DNA from: Chloroflexota bacterium
GTDB lineage: Bacteria > Chloroflexota > Dehalococcoidia > Lucifugimonadales > Lucifugimonadaceae
Assembly (NCBI GenBank): GCA_030831265.1
Contig: JAURLM010000269.1
Span: 1-19,494 of the forward strand
Direction of reading: 5' to 3'
DNA: 19,494 nt
Shown here piece after piece: positions 7,805-15,954 of this stretch (its first letter is position 1; each line of letters opens with the position of its first letter). A program made the translations under genes and the position numbers. The notes beneath the pieces were generated by a model, which was not told the origin of the DNA, did not search any database, and saw only the letters and a list, made by a program, of their open reading frames with translations.

Positions 7805-7912
7805 ACTTGATCTTTGTACGGCTTTTCAGCGTATTACGTGGTGTAGGTGCTGATAACGTGACCGTCCGCACAGGGCGGAAGTTTGTTCCTCGTTGGAGAT
7901 GGAGAGCCGTCG

Positions 7913-9170
7913 ATGTCAGTAAGTACTACCACGCGGCCGCGACTGCGGAATGTTGAGGTGCAGCGAGTCGAACGGGAAGGTGAGCGCTATTTCCTCGTTG
8001 CCGACCCGAGAAGAGTCGCCAATCAAGCCGTGCTGGTTAACGAGTCTTACGGACAGTTTCTTGCGCTGGCTGATGGTGCGATGGCAATTGATGAAATCAC
8101 GGCCACGGCGAATGCACGTACGGGGTTGTCGATTGAAATCGGCGCTGTGGTAGAACTTTTCCAACGCTTGGACGATTTGTTTCTGCTTGATGGCTCCCGG
8201 TATAGGACTGAAATCGAACACCAGTTGAACGACTACCGGGCTGCGGAATTTCGACGACCTGCTCTCGAAGATCAGGCCTACCCTGGTGATCCCGATGAGT
8301 TGTTGGACATGTTCGAGGGTTTCTCGCCGGAAACCCCGTTCGAACAGGAATCATCTGGCAGAGATCTCAAGGCACTTGTCTCTCCTCACATCGACTACGG
8401 GCGCGGCGGCGATACGTATGCGGAACTCTGGCGACGCGCTGCACCGGACCTGGGTGATGTTGAACTTGTGGTGTTGTTTGGGACAGACCACAACGGTGCA
8501 GGGCCACGGCTGACTTTGACCGAGCAAAGTTATGCCACGCCCTGGAACATATTGCCGACGGACATTGAACTGGCTGGAAACTGTCCCGTGTCTTGCAGCG
8601 GGATTCCGCTGTGGAAAATCACCCGTTCGCTGATGAGTTCAACCATCTGAACGAGCATTCTATAGAGCTGGCTTCCATCTGGTTGAACTGGGCAATAGGT
8701 GATAGGGCAGTAAAGATGCTGCCAATACTTTGCGGTTCGTTGGGTGAGTATGTCCGTGATGGTGGTGAAGCGGCGTCCGGCTCACCTGCGGAACATGTGC
8801 AGATTGCTGACGCAATTGGCTTACTGCAGCAGGTCGCCGGCACAGGAAAACGCTGTTTGTAGCAGCGGCTGATCTTTCGCACGTTGGCCCTGCGTTTGGC
8901 GATCCCGAAATCGTTACGGGCAAAGAGCGGATGGATGTTAGATGTCATGATGAGCAGTTGTTGTCTGCAATTGTTGCCGGTGACCGGGACGCTTTCCTGG
9001 CAGGAGTGAGAGCGAACTCTGATCGTAGCCGGGTGTGCGGATTGGCACCGGTCTACATGACGTTGTGGGCGGCCGAGGCGAGCGATGGTATGTGGATGGG
9101 GTACCGGCAGTGTCCCGCTGATGACGCGGATACCTCATTCGTGTCTATCGCAGGCGCACTGTTGTACTGA
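7913..9170 (+). pseudogene. Memo-family protein (AmmeMemoRadiSam system protein B), frame broken twice
   Basis: Three consecutive reading frames together encode one Memo-family protein of about 419 residues. The first frame (from the ATG at 7913, with GGAGAG upstream; a TTG at 7883 is less likely) holds an N-terminal PqqD-like extension of about 110 residues. It continues into the Memo domain with the metal-site histidines H159 (SPHIDYGRGG) and H193 (FGTDHNG). The frame is lost at the AAA at 8578-8580. Adding one A there restores GKLSRVLQRDS and continues through NEHSIEL. The second break is at the AAAA at 8847-8850, and adding one A restores GTGKTLFVAAADLSHVG. The last frame contains RVCG, with the cysteine ligand of the family, and ends normally at 9170. 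Memo proteins partner with AMMECR1 and radical SAM proteins, neither of which is visible here. Because everything else is intact and both losses are in A-runs, sequencing error is as likely as a recent pseudogene. Confidence 0.88.
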
Positions 9171-9190
9171 TTGGTGCGGCTTGACGTGTC

Positions 9191-9859
9191 TTATGCGCCG
9201 ACGTTGACCGATTCACCGGAGACGAGATAGATCGCTCGCTCTGCGATGTTGGTGGCTCTGTCTGCAACGCGTTCAAGGTTGTGCGCTGCCCATAGTAGAT
9301 AGGTTGCCCGTTCAATGTTGGTTGGCGAGACTTTCATGAGTTCGATAAGGTCGTTCTGTACCGTGTCGTACAGGACATCAACTTCATCGTCAGCTGGTCC
9401 CAGGCTTCGGGCCAATGTCATCGCAACTTTACGGTCTTTTTCTACGAATGCTTCAAGGCTCTTTTTGAGCATGTCGAGCGCGATATCTGCCATTCGCGGG
9501 ATGTCGATGAGTTCCTTGAGAGGTGGTTCGGTTCCCATCGTGAGGCTGATCTTTGCGATGCCTTCCGCGTAGTCACCGATGCGTTCCAGCTCGGAAGCAA
9601 CAAAGAGTGTCGCCATGATTCGGCGCAAGTCGCTGGCAATCGGCGCTTCCCGGCGAATCAACTCGATAGCGGCTGCTTCGACTTCGCTCTCTTTCCTGTC
9701 GATGCGGTCATCCTGTTCGACAACTCGCGTTGACTTGGCAAGATCGCGGTGTGACAGTGCTTCCACGGCCCCGATGATCGCCGATTCCACGAGGCCACCC
9801 ATAAGGATGATCTCGGCTTCTAGTTGGCTGAGGTCTCTATCGAACTCTGCTCTGGCCAT
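9191..9859 (-). CDS. phoU: Phosphate uptake regulator PhoU
   Basis: This 222-residue protein has the normal length and the two-fold repeated helical-bundle structure of PhoU, the cytoplasmic protein that links the Pst phosphate transporter to phosphate signalling. Each half carries the metal-binding motif on its third helix: ELERIGDYAEGIAK from residue 90 and NLERVADRATNIAERA from residue 194. The start is certain, with GGGAGG five nt before ATG. It lies 49 bp downstream of pstB on the same strand, so the two form an operon. The 3' end converges on the Memo gene with only 20 bp between the two stops, leaving no room for a separate terminator. Confidence 0.95.
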   Translation of the reverse strand: MARAEFDRDLSQLEAEIILMGGLVESAIIGAVEALSHRDLAKSTRVVEQDDRIDRKESEVEAAAIELIRREAPIASDLRRIMATLFVASELERIGDYAEGIAKISLTMGTEPPLKELIDIPRMADIALDMLKKSLEAFVEKDRKVAMTLARSLGPADDEVDVLYDTVQNDLIELMKVSPTNIERATYLLWAAHNLERVADRATNIAERAIYLVSGESVNVGA

Positions 9860-9908
9860 ATTGTCCTCCCGTTAATGTGCAAATCACTGCACGTTGCAAA
9901 TACGGCCT

Positions 9909-10760
9909 CTAACCGATTCGACCTGTTACGTACGCTTCAGTACGGCGGTCTCGTGGCGTGTCAAATATCTGGCTGTTGGGCCCGTATTCAATGAGGCGCC
10001 CAATCCGCTCTTCACCTGCCATTAACACGGCGGCATAGTCAGCAATTCGGTTTGCCTGCTGCATGTTATGGGTGACGATGACAATTGTGTAGCTGGATGA
10101 GAGTTCGCTAATCAGGTCCTCAATAGCCTGCGTTGAAATCGGGTCCAATGCAGATGCTGGTTCGTCCATTAGAACGACATCAGGGTCTACCGCAAGGGCA
10201 CGTGCAATACAGAGGCGTTGTTGCTGTCCGCCGGAAAGACTGAAGGCATTGTCTTTCAGGCGATCCTTGACCTCATCCCACAACGCTGCTCGCCGCAGGG
10301 AACGTTCGACAACCTCGTCAAGATCAACGTTCATGCCGTTGATGCGCGGGCCGAAAGCAACATTGTCGTAAATGCTCTTTGGGAATGGATTCGGCCGTTG
10401 GAAGACCATTCCAATGTTGAATCTGATCTCCGTGGCGTCCTGTCCGGGTGCGTAGATGTTCGTGCCGTTGTAGATGATCTCGCCGGTCACCGTTGCGGAC
10501 GGAATGAGGTCATTCATGCGGTTGAAGCAGCGGATGAGCGTGCTCTTCCCACATCCCGATGGGCCAATAAGAGCGATAACGCTGTTACGAGGAATCTGTA
10601 TGGAAACGTTCTCGATAGCCAGCTTTTCGCCGTAATTTACCGAAACGTCTCTAGCCTCCAGCACCAGGTCCTTGTCATTGAACGTGGTGATGTTTTCTTT
10701 GCGACCAGCTTCCGTAATGGCTACGGGGTCGGTTATCGAAGACACGTTGGCCTGAGTCAT
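9909..10760 (-). CDS. pstB: Phosphate ABC transporter ATP-binding protein PstB
   Basis: PstB is the ATPase of the PstSCAB high-affinity phosphate importer at the cytoplasmic membrane. All motifs of an ABC ATPase are present in 283 residues: Walker A GPSGCGKS (66-73), Q-loop Q121 in MVFQRPNPFPKSIYDN (a stretch characteristic of PstB), signature LSGGQQQRL (175-183), Walker B VVLMDEPASALDP (195-207), and switch histidine H231 (VTHNMQQA). The N-terminal 30 residues are a low-complexity extension. GGAAG lies about 7 nt before the ATG. phoU follows after 49 bp. The usual partners pstS, pstC and pstA are not upstream, since the next gene encodes a glycoside hydrolase; they must be elsewhere in the genome. 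The 125 bp upstream contain no recognised promoter. Confidence 0.96.
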   Translation of the reverse strand: MTQANVSSITDPVAITEAGRKENITTFNDKDLVLEARDVSVNYGEKLAIENVSIQIPRNSVIALIGPSGCGKSTLIRCFNRMNDLIPSATVTGEIIYNGTNIYAPGQDATEIRFNIGMVFQRPNPFPKSIYDNVAFGPRINGMNVDLDEVVERSLRRAALWDEVKDRLKDNAFSLSGGQQQRLCIARALAVDPDVVLMDEPASALDPISTQAIEDLISELSSSYTIVIVTHNMQQANRIADYAAVLMAGEERIGRLIEYGPNSQIFDTPRDRRTEAYVTGRIG

Positions 10761-10885
10761 TTAATTGCTTCCATCAAAGTGGTGAAGTCTGTTCGCCACT
10801 TAGGTCTGTTCGCTGGCAGAATCGCCTGATGATACAACCGGTACGTTAACACAGGGCTAAAAAAAGGTCCTTGCATGTCTATGAA

Positions 10886-12154
10886 TCACATATCCACCAC
10901 GGCAGTAGCCCAGCCGAATTGGGTGCCGCGCATGCCTGCCCCGGTCTCTGGAGAGTAAAACTCCCGGAAATCTTTATATGCGGCGTCGCGTGAGCGTTTG
11001 GCGATGCGGTCGGCTGTTTCAGTGTGGCCGTGCATGCGTAACCCGTGTACCAGGAACCAGTTCAGGTTCATGCAAACTGGCCCACGCCAGATGGAGCTTT
11101 CTCCCACCGGATCGTAATCGGGATGATTACGCGCAACACTGGGGACGGGAAGAGTGGCCCAGAATTCCTCTGGATTGAGGAGATGCTCCTCAACGACTCG
11201 CTGTACGCGTTCTTTCGGAGTGGATTGGCAGATCAGCGGCATGATCGACCCTGCAGTTAGATCGGTCAGTCGTTTCTCTTCGTTCCCGTAGAGATAGACG
11301 TAATAGCCAAGGTCTTCATCCCAGAGCTTATCGTTGATCGCATCTTCAATCTTCTGTGCCTGTCGGGTGACCGACGCGATTTCGTCAGCATGATCGGATT
11401 CCGCTAACAGGCGTGCTGTTGCGCGAAGACCTTCTGCCATCACCGCGTTCATGAGCGGGTCCACCGCGTGGAATCCATTGCGCCGCTTAATCTGTGCGAG
11501 ATCGAATCTACCCAGTAGATAGTTCGACCAATCGAGCTTCCGATTGGCCCAGAGCAGGGATATTCGGCCTGGATGGTTCAGTCCCAGCGGCGCGTCGTAC
11601 ACCGGTGAATTATCCATGCCGCATTCAAATGGCGAGATGATTGAGAACAAACCGGTGTCATCTGGGTCTCGTTCGCGGGCAATCCAGTTGTAGTAGGCAA
11701 TCACCTTCGGCAGGTTGCGGTTCAGCAGTTCGCGGTCCCCGGTGGCGTTCCACACTGCCTCCAGTGCCTGTCCGAGTAGAGGGGGCTGGATCATTGCGGA
11801 ATGTCGACGCCTCCACTCTCCGAATCTGCCCTGCATGAAAATGGCACTCATGAGGCTGCCAGTTCTACCCCAATAGACGATGTGACCTATGAATCCGTCA
11901 TCTTTTTGGGTCGCAAGAAGCGTCTCTAGTTCTCGGACCGCCATGCCTGCATCCAGTTTGGCGAGTGCAATCACATGGAAGCAGGAATCCCAGAACCATT
12001 GCCACACATATCGGCCGGGCGACGGAATCGAGTATTCATAGTTGATCCGGTAGTAGGGGTCAAAACCGGAACGCCGATTGCCCTTCAGTCGCTTGAGGGC
12101 AAGCTGCTCCAAAGTTTGATGAGATTGTTCAGCAGATGATGAAATTTGAGTCAT
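10886..12154 (-). CDS. GH63-like (alpha/alpha)6 glycosidase, glucosylglycerate/mannosylglycerate hydrolase type
   Basis: This 422-residue protein reads as an (alpha/alpha)6-barrel glycosidase of the GH63/trehalase-like group. Landmarks are the aromatic YVWQWFWDSCFHVIAL (50-64), ISPFECGMDNSPVYD (173-187) with D181 in the place of the general acid, IWRGPVCMNLNWFLVHGLR (about 358-376), and YSPETGAGMRG near the end with E403 in the place of the general base. Among bacterial relatives the closest fit is the mannosylglycerate/glucosylglycerate hydrolase group, which breaks down compatible solutes to release a sugar and glycerate; an amylo-1,6-glucosidase-like role is an alternative. No signal peptide is seen, so it acts in the cytoplasm. 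No matching synthase is nearby. The ATG at 12154 has no clear ribosome binding site. It is divergent from rlmN (118-bp gap). A run of seven T lies about 20 nt after its stop but without a clear hairpin. Confidence 0.75.
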   Translation of the reverse strand: MTQISSSAEQSHQTLEQLALKRLKGNRRSGFDPYYRINYEYSIPSPGRYVWQWFWDSCFHVIALAKLDAGMAVRELETLLATQKDDGFIGHIVYWGRTGSLMSAIFMQGRFGEWRRRHSAMIQPPLLGQALEAVWNATGDRELLNRNLPKVIAYYNWIARERDPDDTGLFSIISPFECGMDNSPVYDAPLGLNHPGRISLLWANRKLDWSNYLLGRFDLAQIKRRNGFHAVDPLMNAVMAEGLRATARLLAESDHADEIASVTRQAQKIEDAINDKLWDEDLGYYVYLYGNEEKRLTDLTAGSIMPLICQSTPKERVQRVVEEHLLNPEEFWATLPVPSVARNHPDYDPVGESSIWRGPVCMNLNWFLVHGLRMHGHTETADRIAKRSRDAAYKDFREFYSPETGAGMRGTQFGWATAVVDM

Positions 12155-12272
12155 AAGAACGTGAGTCTAAGCCTTCGGTGTCTGCCATGGCAGGTGAACG
12201 GGGTGCAAGAGCGGTAAACTTAAAGTTCATTCATCCTTTTCGGCTCGATGCCATCTGCTGCCAAACGACACT

Positions 12273-13484
12273 ATGACCACTACTCGTGATGACCAACAGC
12301 CTGTTCTCGGCTCTTCCAATGAGTTTGCTTCGGCTGAAACTCCTGCTGCAGTGCCTGCCGCTACGAACGGCAAGCCATCCATATTGGACTTCTCCCGGGA
12401 CGAGTTCGAGGAACTGATTGTCGAACTTGGCGAAGCACCATACCGCGCTCGCCAGCTATGGAGAGCGCTCTACTTCGAAGTACGTGAGTCGTTCGACGAC
12501 ATTACGTCGCTGTCGAAATCTCTTCGTGAACGACTCAAAGAGCGCTTCCTGGTCAGTCCGCTTGAAAAGATCATTCACCTGGAGTCAAAGGACGGATCAA
12601 CCGACAAGGTTCTGTTCAAACTGGGTGACGGTGAACTGATTGAGACCGTTTTGATGCGGTACGAGCCGGACGACCACCGCAAGAACAGGAGAACTGTTTG
12701 CGTTTCCACTCAGGCCGGCTGCGCGCTTGGCTGTACATTCTGTGCGACTGGCCAACAGGGCTTTCGCAGGCAGCTCACTGGCGGTGAAATCGTGGCGCAG
12801 GTTGTCTACATGGAAAGAATCGCCAGAGCGGAAGATGACCGCGAGATTGCTGCAGGTATCCGTGGAAAGGGTGAGCGGCAGGGCGTTACCAATGTGGTTT
12901 TCATGGGTATGGGCGAACCACTTGCGAACTACGAGAACACTGTTGCTGCCATCCGTACCCTGAATGATGAGCAGGGACTGCACATAGGCGTGCGGCACAT
13001 CACAGTCTCCACAGTTGGACTCGTGCCCCAAATTCTTCGGCTGGCAGACGAAGACCTGCAACTGAACCTTGCCGTGTCTTTGCATGCGCCAGACAATGAG
13101 ACTCGGTCAGAGACGATGCCGGTCAACCGCCGATATCCGATTGAGCAGTTGATCGACGCATGTAAGAAGTATGTCGAGAAGACGAACCGGCGGATTTTCT
13201 TCGAGTATGTTCTGCTTCACGGTCAGAATGACCTGACATCGCATGCCGATGCGCTTGGCAGACTGCTGAAAGGCATGCTCTGTCACGTCAACCTGATCCC
13301 GGTGAATCCGACCACCGATGGCCCTTACTCCCGGCCTACACGGGAGCATCGGGCGGCCTTTCAGCAGAAGCTGAAGGAATACGGCATACCTTCTACGATT
13401 CGCATGGAGAAGGGCATCGACATCAATGCCGGTTGCGGCCAGTTGCGAGCGCGAATCGTGGATGACGCTATCTCTGCCGAATAG
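12273..13484 (+). CDS. rlmN: 23S rRNA/tRNA adenine-C2 methyltransferase RlmN
   Basis: RlmN is a radical SAM enzyme that methylates C2 of A2503 in 23S rRNA and A37 in some tRNAs. The 403-residue protein shows the cluster motif C-x3-C-x2-C at C150, C154 and C157 (CALGCTFC). It also has the two catalytic cysteines of the mechanism: C143, seven residues before the cluster, and C388 near the end (NAGCGQLR). FMGMGEPLANY and NLAVSLHAP are further family motifs. The first 35 residues are a low-complexity, Ala/Pro/Ser-rich tail not usual in the family, so the true start may be one of the later codons, although no internal ATG with a better ribosome binding site was found. A loop rich in charged residues (about 186-205) is longer than in E. 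coli. The gene stands alone, divergent from the glycosidase gene. Confidence 0.96.
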   Translation: MTTTRDDQQPVLGSSNEFASAETPAAVPAATNGKPSILDFSRDEFEELIVELGEAPYRARQLWRALYFEVRESFDDITSLSKSLRERLKERFLVSPLEKIIHLESKDGSTDKVLFKLGDGELIETVLMRYEPDDHRKNRRTVCVSTQAGCALGCTFCATGQQGFRRQLTGGEIVAQVVYMERIARAEDDREIAAGIRGKGERQGVTNVVFMGMGEPLANYENTVAAIRTLNDEQGLHIGVRHITVSTVGLVPQILRLADEDLQLNLAVSLHAPDNETRSETMPVNRRYPIEQLIDACKKYVEKTNRRIFFEYVLLHGQNDLTSHADALGRLLKGMLCHVNLIPVNPTTDGPYSRPTREHRAAFQQKLKEYGIPSTIRMEKGIDINAGCGQLRARIVDDAISAE

Positions 13485-13657
13485 CCGAACGTGTTTACCG
13501 TAGCGTGGGCGGTAATCCCAAGCACAGTACTCAGGTCAGCGCTAAACTACCGTCGCTGCGTACTCGCCTGCACGGCTCTTGATGTTATTAGCATCATGTA
13601 AGGGCTCTGGCTCTTTGCCCGTCAACCTGCAACCACAATCGAACCCGGATTAAGAAG
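13485..13657. other. Intergenic region after rlmN with small hairpins
   Basis: The 173 bp between rlmN and the PLP-enzyme gene contain no gene. TTACCG (13495-13500) pairs with CGGTAA (13510-13515) eleven bases after the rlmN stop, a weak terminator-like hairpin without a T-run. TGATG/CATCA flanking TTATTAG lies around 13580-13596. No convincing promoter was found for the next gene. Confidence 0.35.
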
Positions 13658-14791
13658 ATGACACAACAGAACTGGCCTGAGGTTTATCGCAAACTTGGTG
13701 TTAAGCCGGTTATCAATGCACAGAGTTGGGTGACTGCGCTTGGTGGCAGCCTGATGCGGCCCGAAGTGTTGCGGGCGATGGACGAGGCCGCAACTGTGTT
13801 TGTGGACATGAAGGAACTGAACCGAGCCGCTGGTGAGGTGGTGGCGAGGGCGTGCGGGGCTGATATGGGATTGGTCACCGCTGGCTGTGCCGCAGCAGAG
13901 GTTTTGATGGCCGCAGCTTGCATGACCGGCGTTGATGAGATGAAGGTGGAGAGACTGCCAAACACAGCAGGACTCAAGAATGAAATTCTGTTGTTCAAGG
14001 GTCAGCGGAACCGGTACGACGGAGCGTTTGAGGTGTCAGGTGCCCAGATTGTGGAGTACGGGGCAGTGGATTCAGCCCGTCCCTATCACCTCGAAGGTGC
14101 GATCACGGACAAGACATGTGCTGTCGCATATGTGATTGGACCGTTTATCAAACCGGGCCTCGGCCTTGAAAAGACGATCGAAATTGCCCATGCTCACGGC
14201 CTTCCTGTGATCGTAGATGCCGCTGCGGAGATCCCACCAAGGTCGAACCTGTCCAAGTTCATCAGCATGGGCGTTGACATGGTCGCATTCAGTGGTGGCA
14301 AGGGACTTGGCGGGCCACAGTCCGCGGGATTGCTGGCAGGGCGGCGTGATCTCATGGAAGCGGCGTACCTGAACTCACTGAACCTCGATAGTCCCAAAGC
14401 CGGTATCGGACGCCCGATGAAGGTGTCCAAGGAGAACCTCGTAGGGATGGTCGCTGCTCTTGAGCTTTACATGGACTCAGATGAAACGGTGATCATCGAA
14501 GGGTGGATGAGTAAGGCGAACTACATCGCCCGGAAACTTGCGGGTATCAAGGGTCTGCGTGTTGTCATAGAGGACACTCCGGTTGACCGGCAAGGACCGC
14601 AGCCGGTGATCTATTTTGAGCGTAGCTGGCAAGGCCCTTCACCATCTGAAATTCGGCGACGCCTTGCTGATGGAGACCCATCGATACGGGTCGGCGGCGG
14701 CGGTGATGGCCCAATTAACCTGGTCATGGTCAACGTCCAGGATGGCGAAGAAAAGATCATTGCAGATCGTCTCGTCGAAGCGCTGAATTAG
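13658..14791 (+). CDS. PLP-dependent enzyme of the SelA/DgaE-like family
   Basis: This 377-residue protein is a fold-type I pyridoxal-phosphate enzyme. The Schiff-base lysine is K215 in FSGGKGLGGPQSAGLL, and the cofactor-pairing aspartate is D187 in VIVDAAAE. The start (YRKLGVKPVINAQSW) and the motif VTAGCAAAEVLMAAAC (73-88) are typical of the SelA-like group, which includes D-glucosaminate-6-phosphate ammonia lyase (DgaE). It is shorter than true selenocysteine synthase and lacks the N-terminal tRNA-binding domain, and no selB or selC is seen. A role as an ammonia lyase or aldolase-like enzyme on a sugar acid or amino acid is therefore more likely; the substrate is unknown. The ATG has only a weak AAGAAG directly before it. 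A strong hairpin 33 nt after the stop probably ends transcription. Confidence 0.85.
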   Translation: MTQQNWPEVYRKLGVKPVINAQSWVTALGGSLMRPEVLRAMDEAATVFVDMKELNRAAGEVVARACGADMGLVTAGCAAAEVLMAAACMTGVDEMKVERLPNTAGLKNEILLFKGQRNRYDGAFEVSGAQIVEYGAVDSARPYHLEGAITDKTCAVAYVIGPFIKPGLGLEKTIEIAHAHGLPVIVDAAAEIPPRSNLSKFISMGVDMVAFSGGKGLGGPQSAGLLAGRRDLMEAAYLNSLNLDSPKAGIGRPMKVSKENLVGMVAALELYMDSDETVIIEGWMSKANYIARKLAGIKGLRVVIEDTPVDRQGPQPVIYFERSWQGPSPSEIRRRLADGDPSIRVGGGGDGPINLVMVNVQDGEEKIIADRLVEALN

Positions 14792-14823
14792 CTGTCACTC
14801 GTTTTCGCTCACAGTTCAAACAC

Positions 14824-14856
14824 ACACAGGCCGGTACGGCGCGTACCGGCCTGTGT
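14824..14856 (+). terminator. Strong hairpin after the PLP-enzyme gene
   Basis: ACACAGGCCGGTAC (14824-14837) is a perfect 14-bp inverted repeat of GTACCGGCCTGTGT (14843-14856), with the 5-nt loop GGCGC. It lies 33 nt after the stop at 14791. There is no T-run behind it, so it may act as a factor-dependent terminator or mRNA-end stabiliser rather than a classic intrinsic terminator. It insulates the archaellin gene that follows. Confidence 0.7.
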
Positions 14857-14971
14857 CGCGTCGGCCTGGCGACGTCGAATCTATTCATTCGAGTAGGCAA
14901 AAACCGCTACCGTGCGGTGTACATTCCCCGATTCCCTGTGGTTGTTAACCGGCCATGGTTATTGAGACCTG

Positions 14972-15049
14972 CACAGCAACACGCTGTGTATGGGTGTCCA
15001 GAGGGGGCTTTGGACGGACACCCGGTTGCATTAGCTGTTTGACAGCAAC
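14972..15049 (+). promoter_or_regulatory. Structured leader of the first archaellin gene
   Basis: Three hairpins follow one another directly before the ribosome binding site: CACAGC/GCTGTG (14972-14977 and 14983-14988, loop AACAC), GGGTGTCC/GGACACCC (14992-14999 and 15016-15023, 16-nt loop), and GCTGT/ACAGC (15034-15038 and 15042-15046, loop TTG). The ribosome binding site GGGGGTG (15051-15057) and the ATG at 15062 lie just beyond. Nearly all of the leader can fold, as expected for a stable, highly expressed mRNA or one whose translation is controlled by structure. No promoter was identified upstream with confidence. Confidence 0.55.
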
Positions 15050-15061
15050 TGGGGGTGACCG

Positions 15062-15772
15062 ATGTTCATGAGGGGTTTCCGTGGCCAGAGGGGTATCACG
15101 GGCCTCGAAACGTCGATTGTGTTAATCGCATTCGTCGTTGTTGCGTCTGTGTTTTCGTTCACAGTGTTGTCCGCCGGTATTTACTCGTCGGAGGCGAACA
15201 AACAGACGATTTTTGCCGGGTTGAGAGAAACCCGGACGAGGCTGCGGCAAAACGGTGCGACTTTCGCTTTTTCAGCGAAAGCCGGATCGACCGAAACCGT
15301 CTACAAACTGGTGTTTGTCGTTTCAAACTCACTTGCGGGTGAGCCTGTTGATCTGACACCACCTTACGCTGAAGACGCGTCTGGTATCGACCCGGATTTC
15401 GTGGCTTCGAACACGTCTGCGACAGTCATCTCTTACGCTGATGAGAATCAACGGCTTGCTGACGTTCCATGGTCGATCGTATTCATCGGAAATCACAACG
15501 GTGACAACCTGCTTGAGGACGGTGAAAAGGCCGAAATCTCCATCTGGCTACTTGATCGTGATACTGCGATAGCTGAAGACCAGGACAACTCGGCCATTCT
15601 CATGGATAACTCCACAGCGAATGGTGGTGGTGTCGGTGGTATCGACGTCAGTGGAGTCCTTGTTGGCAAGTCAACCCGGTTCGTCGTTGAAGTGGCTCCC
15701 CAGATAGGTGCGGCACTCACGGTACAACGTTCAATACCACCCGGTCTCAGGCAGGTTATGAACCTGAACTGA
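15062..15772 (+). CDS. Archaellin (archaeal-type flagellin) homolog, first copy
   Basis: This 236-residue protein has the layout of an archaellin, the subunit of the archaeal swimming filament. It starts with a short basic leader (MFMRGFRGQRG) that a class III prepilin peptidase would cut after G11. Then comes ITGLETSIVLIAFVVVASVF, with glutamate at +5 and the hydrophobic helix (about 18-38) that packs the filament core. The globular part includes NGDNLLEDGEKAEISIWLLD, as in archaellin outer domains. The C-terminus (APQIGAALTVQRSIPPGL and onward) also follows the archaellin pattern of a GA-x-L-x-x-x-R-x-x-P ending. Length and full-length match argue against an ordinary type IV pilin, which would share only the first helix. 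A strong GGGGGTG precedes the ATG; a second ATG two codons later is also possible. The filament machinery (arlH/I/J type) is not in the window. Confidence 0.85.
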   Translation: MFMRGFRGQRGITGLETSIVLIAFVVVASVFSFTVLSAGIYSSEANKQTIFAGLRETRTRLRQNGATFAFSAKAGSTETVYKLVFVVSNSLAGEPVDLTPPYAEDASGIDPDFVASNTSATVISYADENQRLADVPWSIVFIGNHNGDNLLEDGEKAEISIWLLDRDTAIAEDQDNSAILMDNSTANGGGVGGIDVSGVLVGKSTRFVVEVAPQIGAALTVQRSIPPGLRQVMNLN

Positions 15773-15888
15773 ACAACTTATATAGCGTCCCTGTTGTCCC
15801 GGCCGGGCAGCAGTTGGCGCATGGCCAAATGGGTTCGCAGGGATCTGTTACCCCTCAACTTGATCCCAGTTGCGGCCCGGCTAGACAT

Positions 15889-15920
15889 GGGCGGTTCCCT
15901 TGCCGGCAAGGGAACCGCCC
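15889..15920. terminator. Perfect 32-bp palindrome between convergent genes
   Basis: GGGCGGTTCCCTTGCC (15889-15904) is followed directly by its exact reverse complement (15905-15920), giving a GC-rich stem with a CCGG tip. It lies 117 bp after the first archaellin stop and 35 bp after the stop of the opposite-strand LuxR gene, so it can end transcripts from both sides. No long T-run follows on either strand. Confidence 0.65.
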
Positions 15921-15954
15921 TGTCCTATTTCAGGCGGGGTGTTTGTAAAAAGAC

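Noticed and set aside
7861..7880. TCCGC/GCGGA hairpin before the Memo gene
   Set aside because: A 5-bp stem with a 5-nt loop and no T-run is within chance expectation and has no clear role.
8577..8855. Programmed ribosomal frameshifting in the Memo gene
   Set aside because: Two separate minus-one events would be needed, and the first site (GGA AAC) offers poor re-pairing; no stimulatory structure was seen. Homopolymer loss explains both more simply.
10218..10829. Plus-strand open frame of 203 codons
   Set aside because: It is antisense to pstB, whose full set of ABC motifs fixes the coding strand.
12597..13085. Minus-strand open frame of 162 codons
   Set aside because: It is antisense to the radical SAM core of rlmN.
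13658..14791. Selenocysteine synthase SelA and a selenocysteine locus
   Set aside because: The protein lacks the N-terminal tRNA-binding domain and full SelA length, and no selB, selC or SECIS-like context is present.
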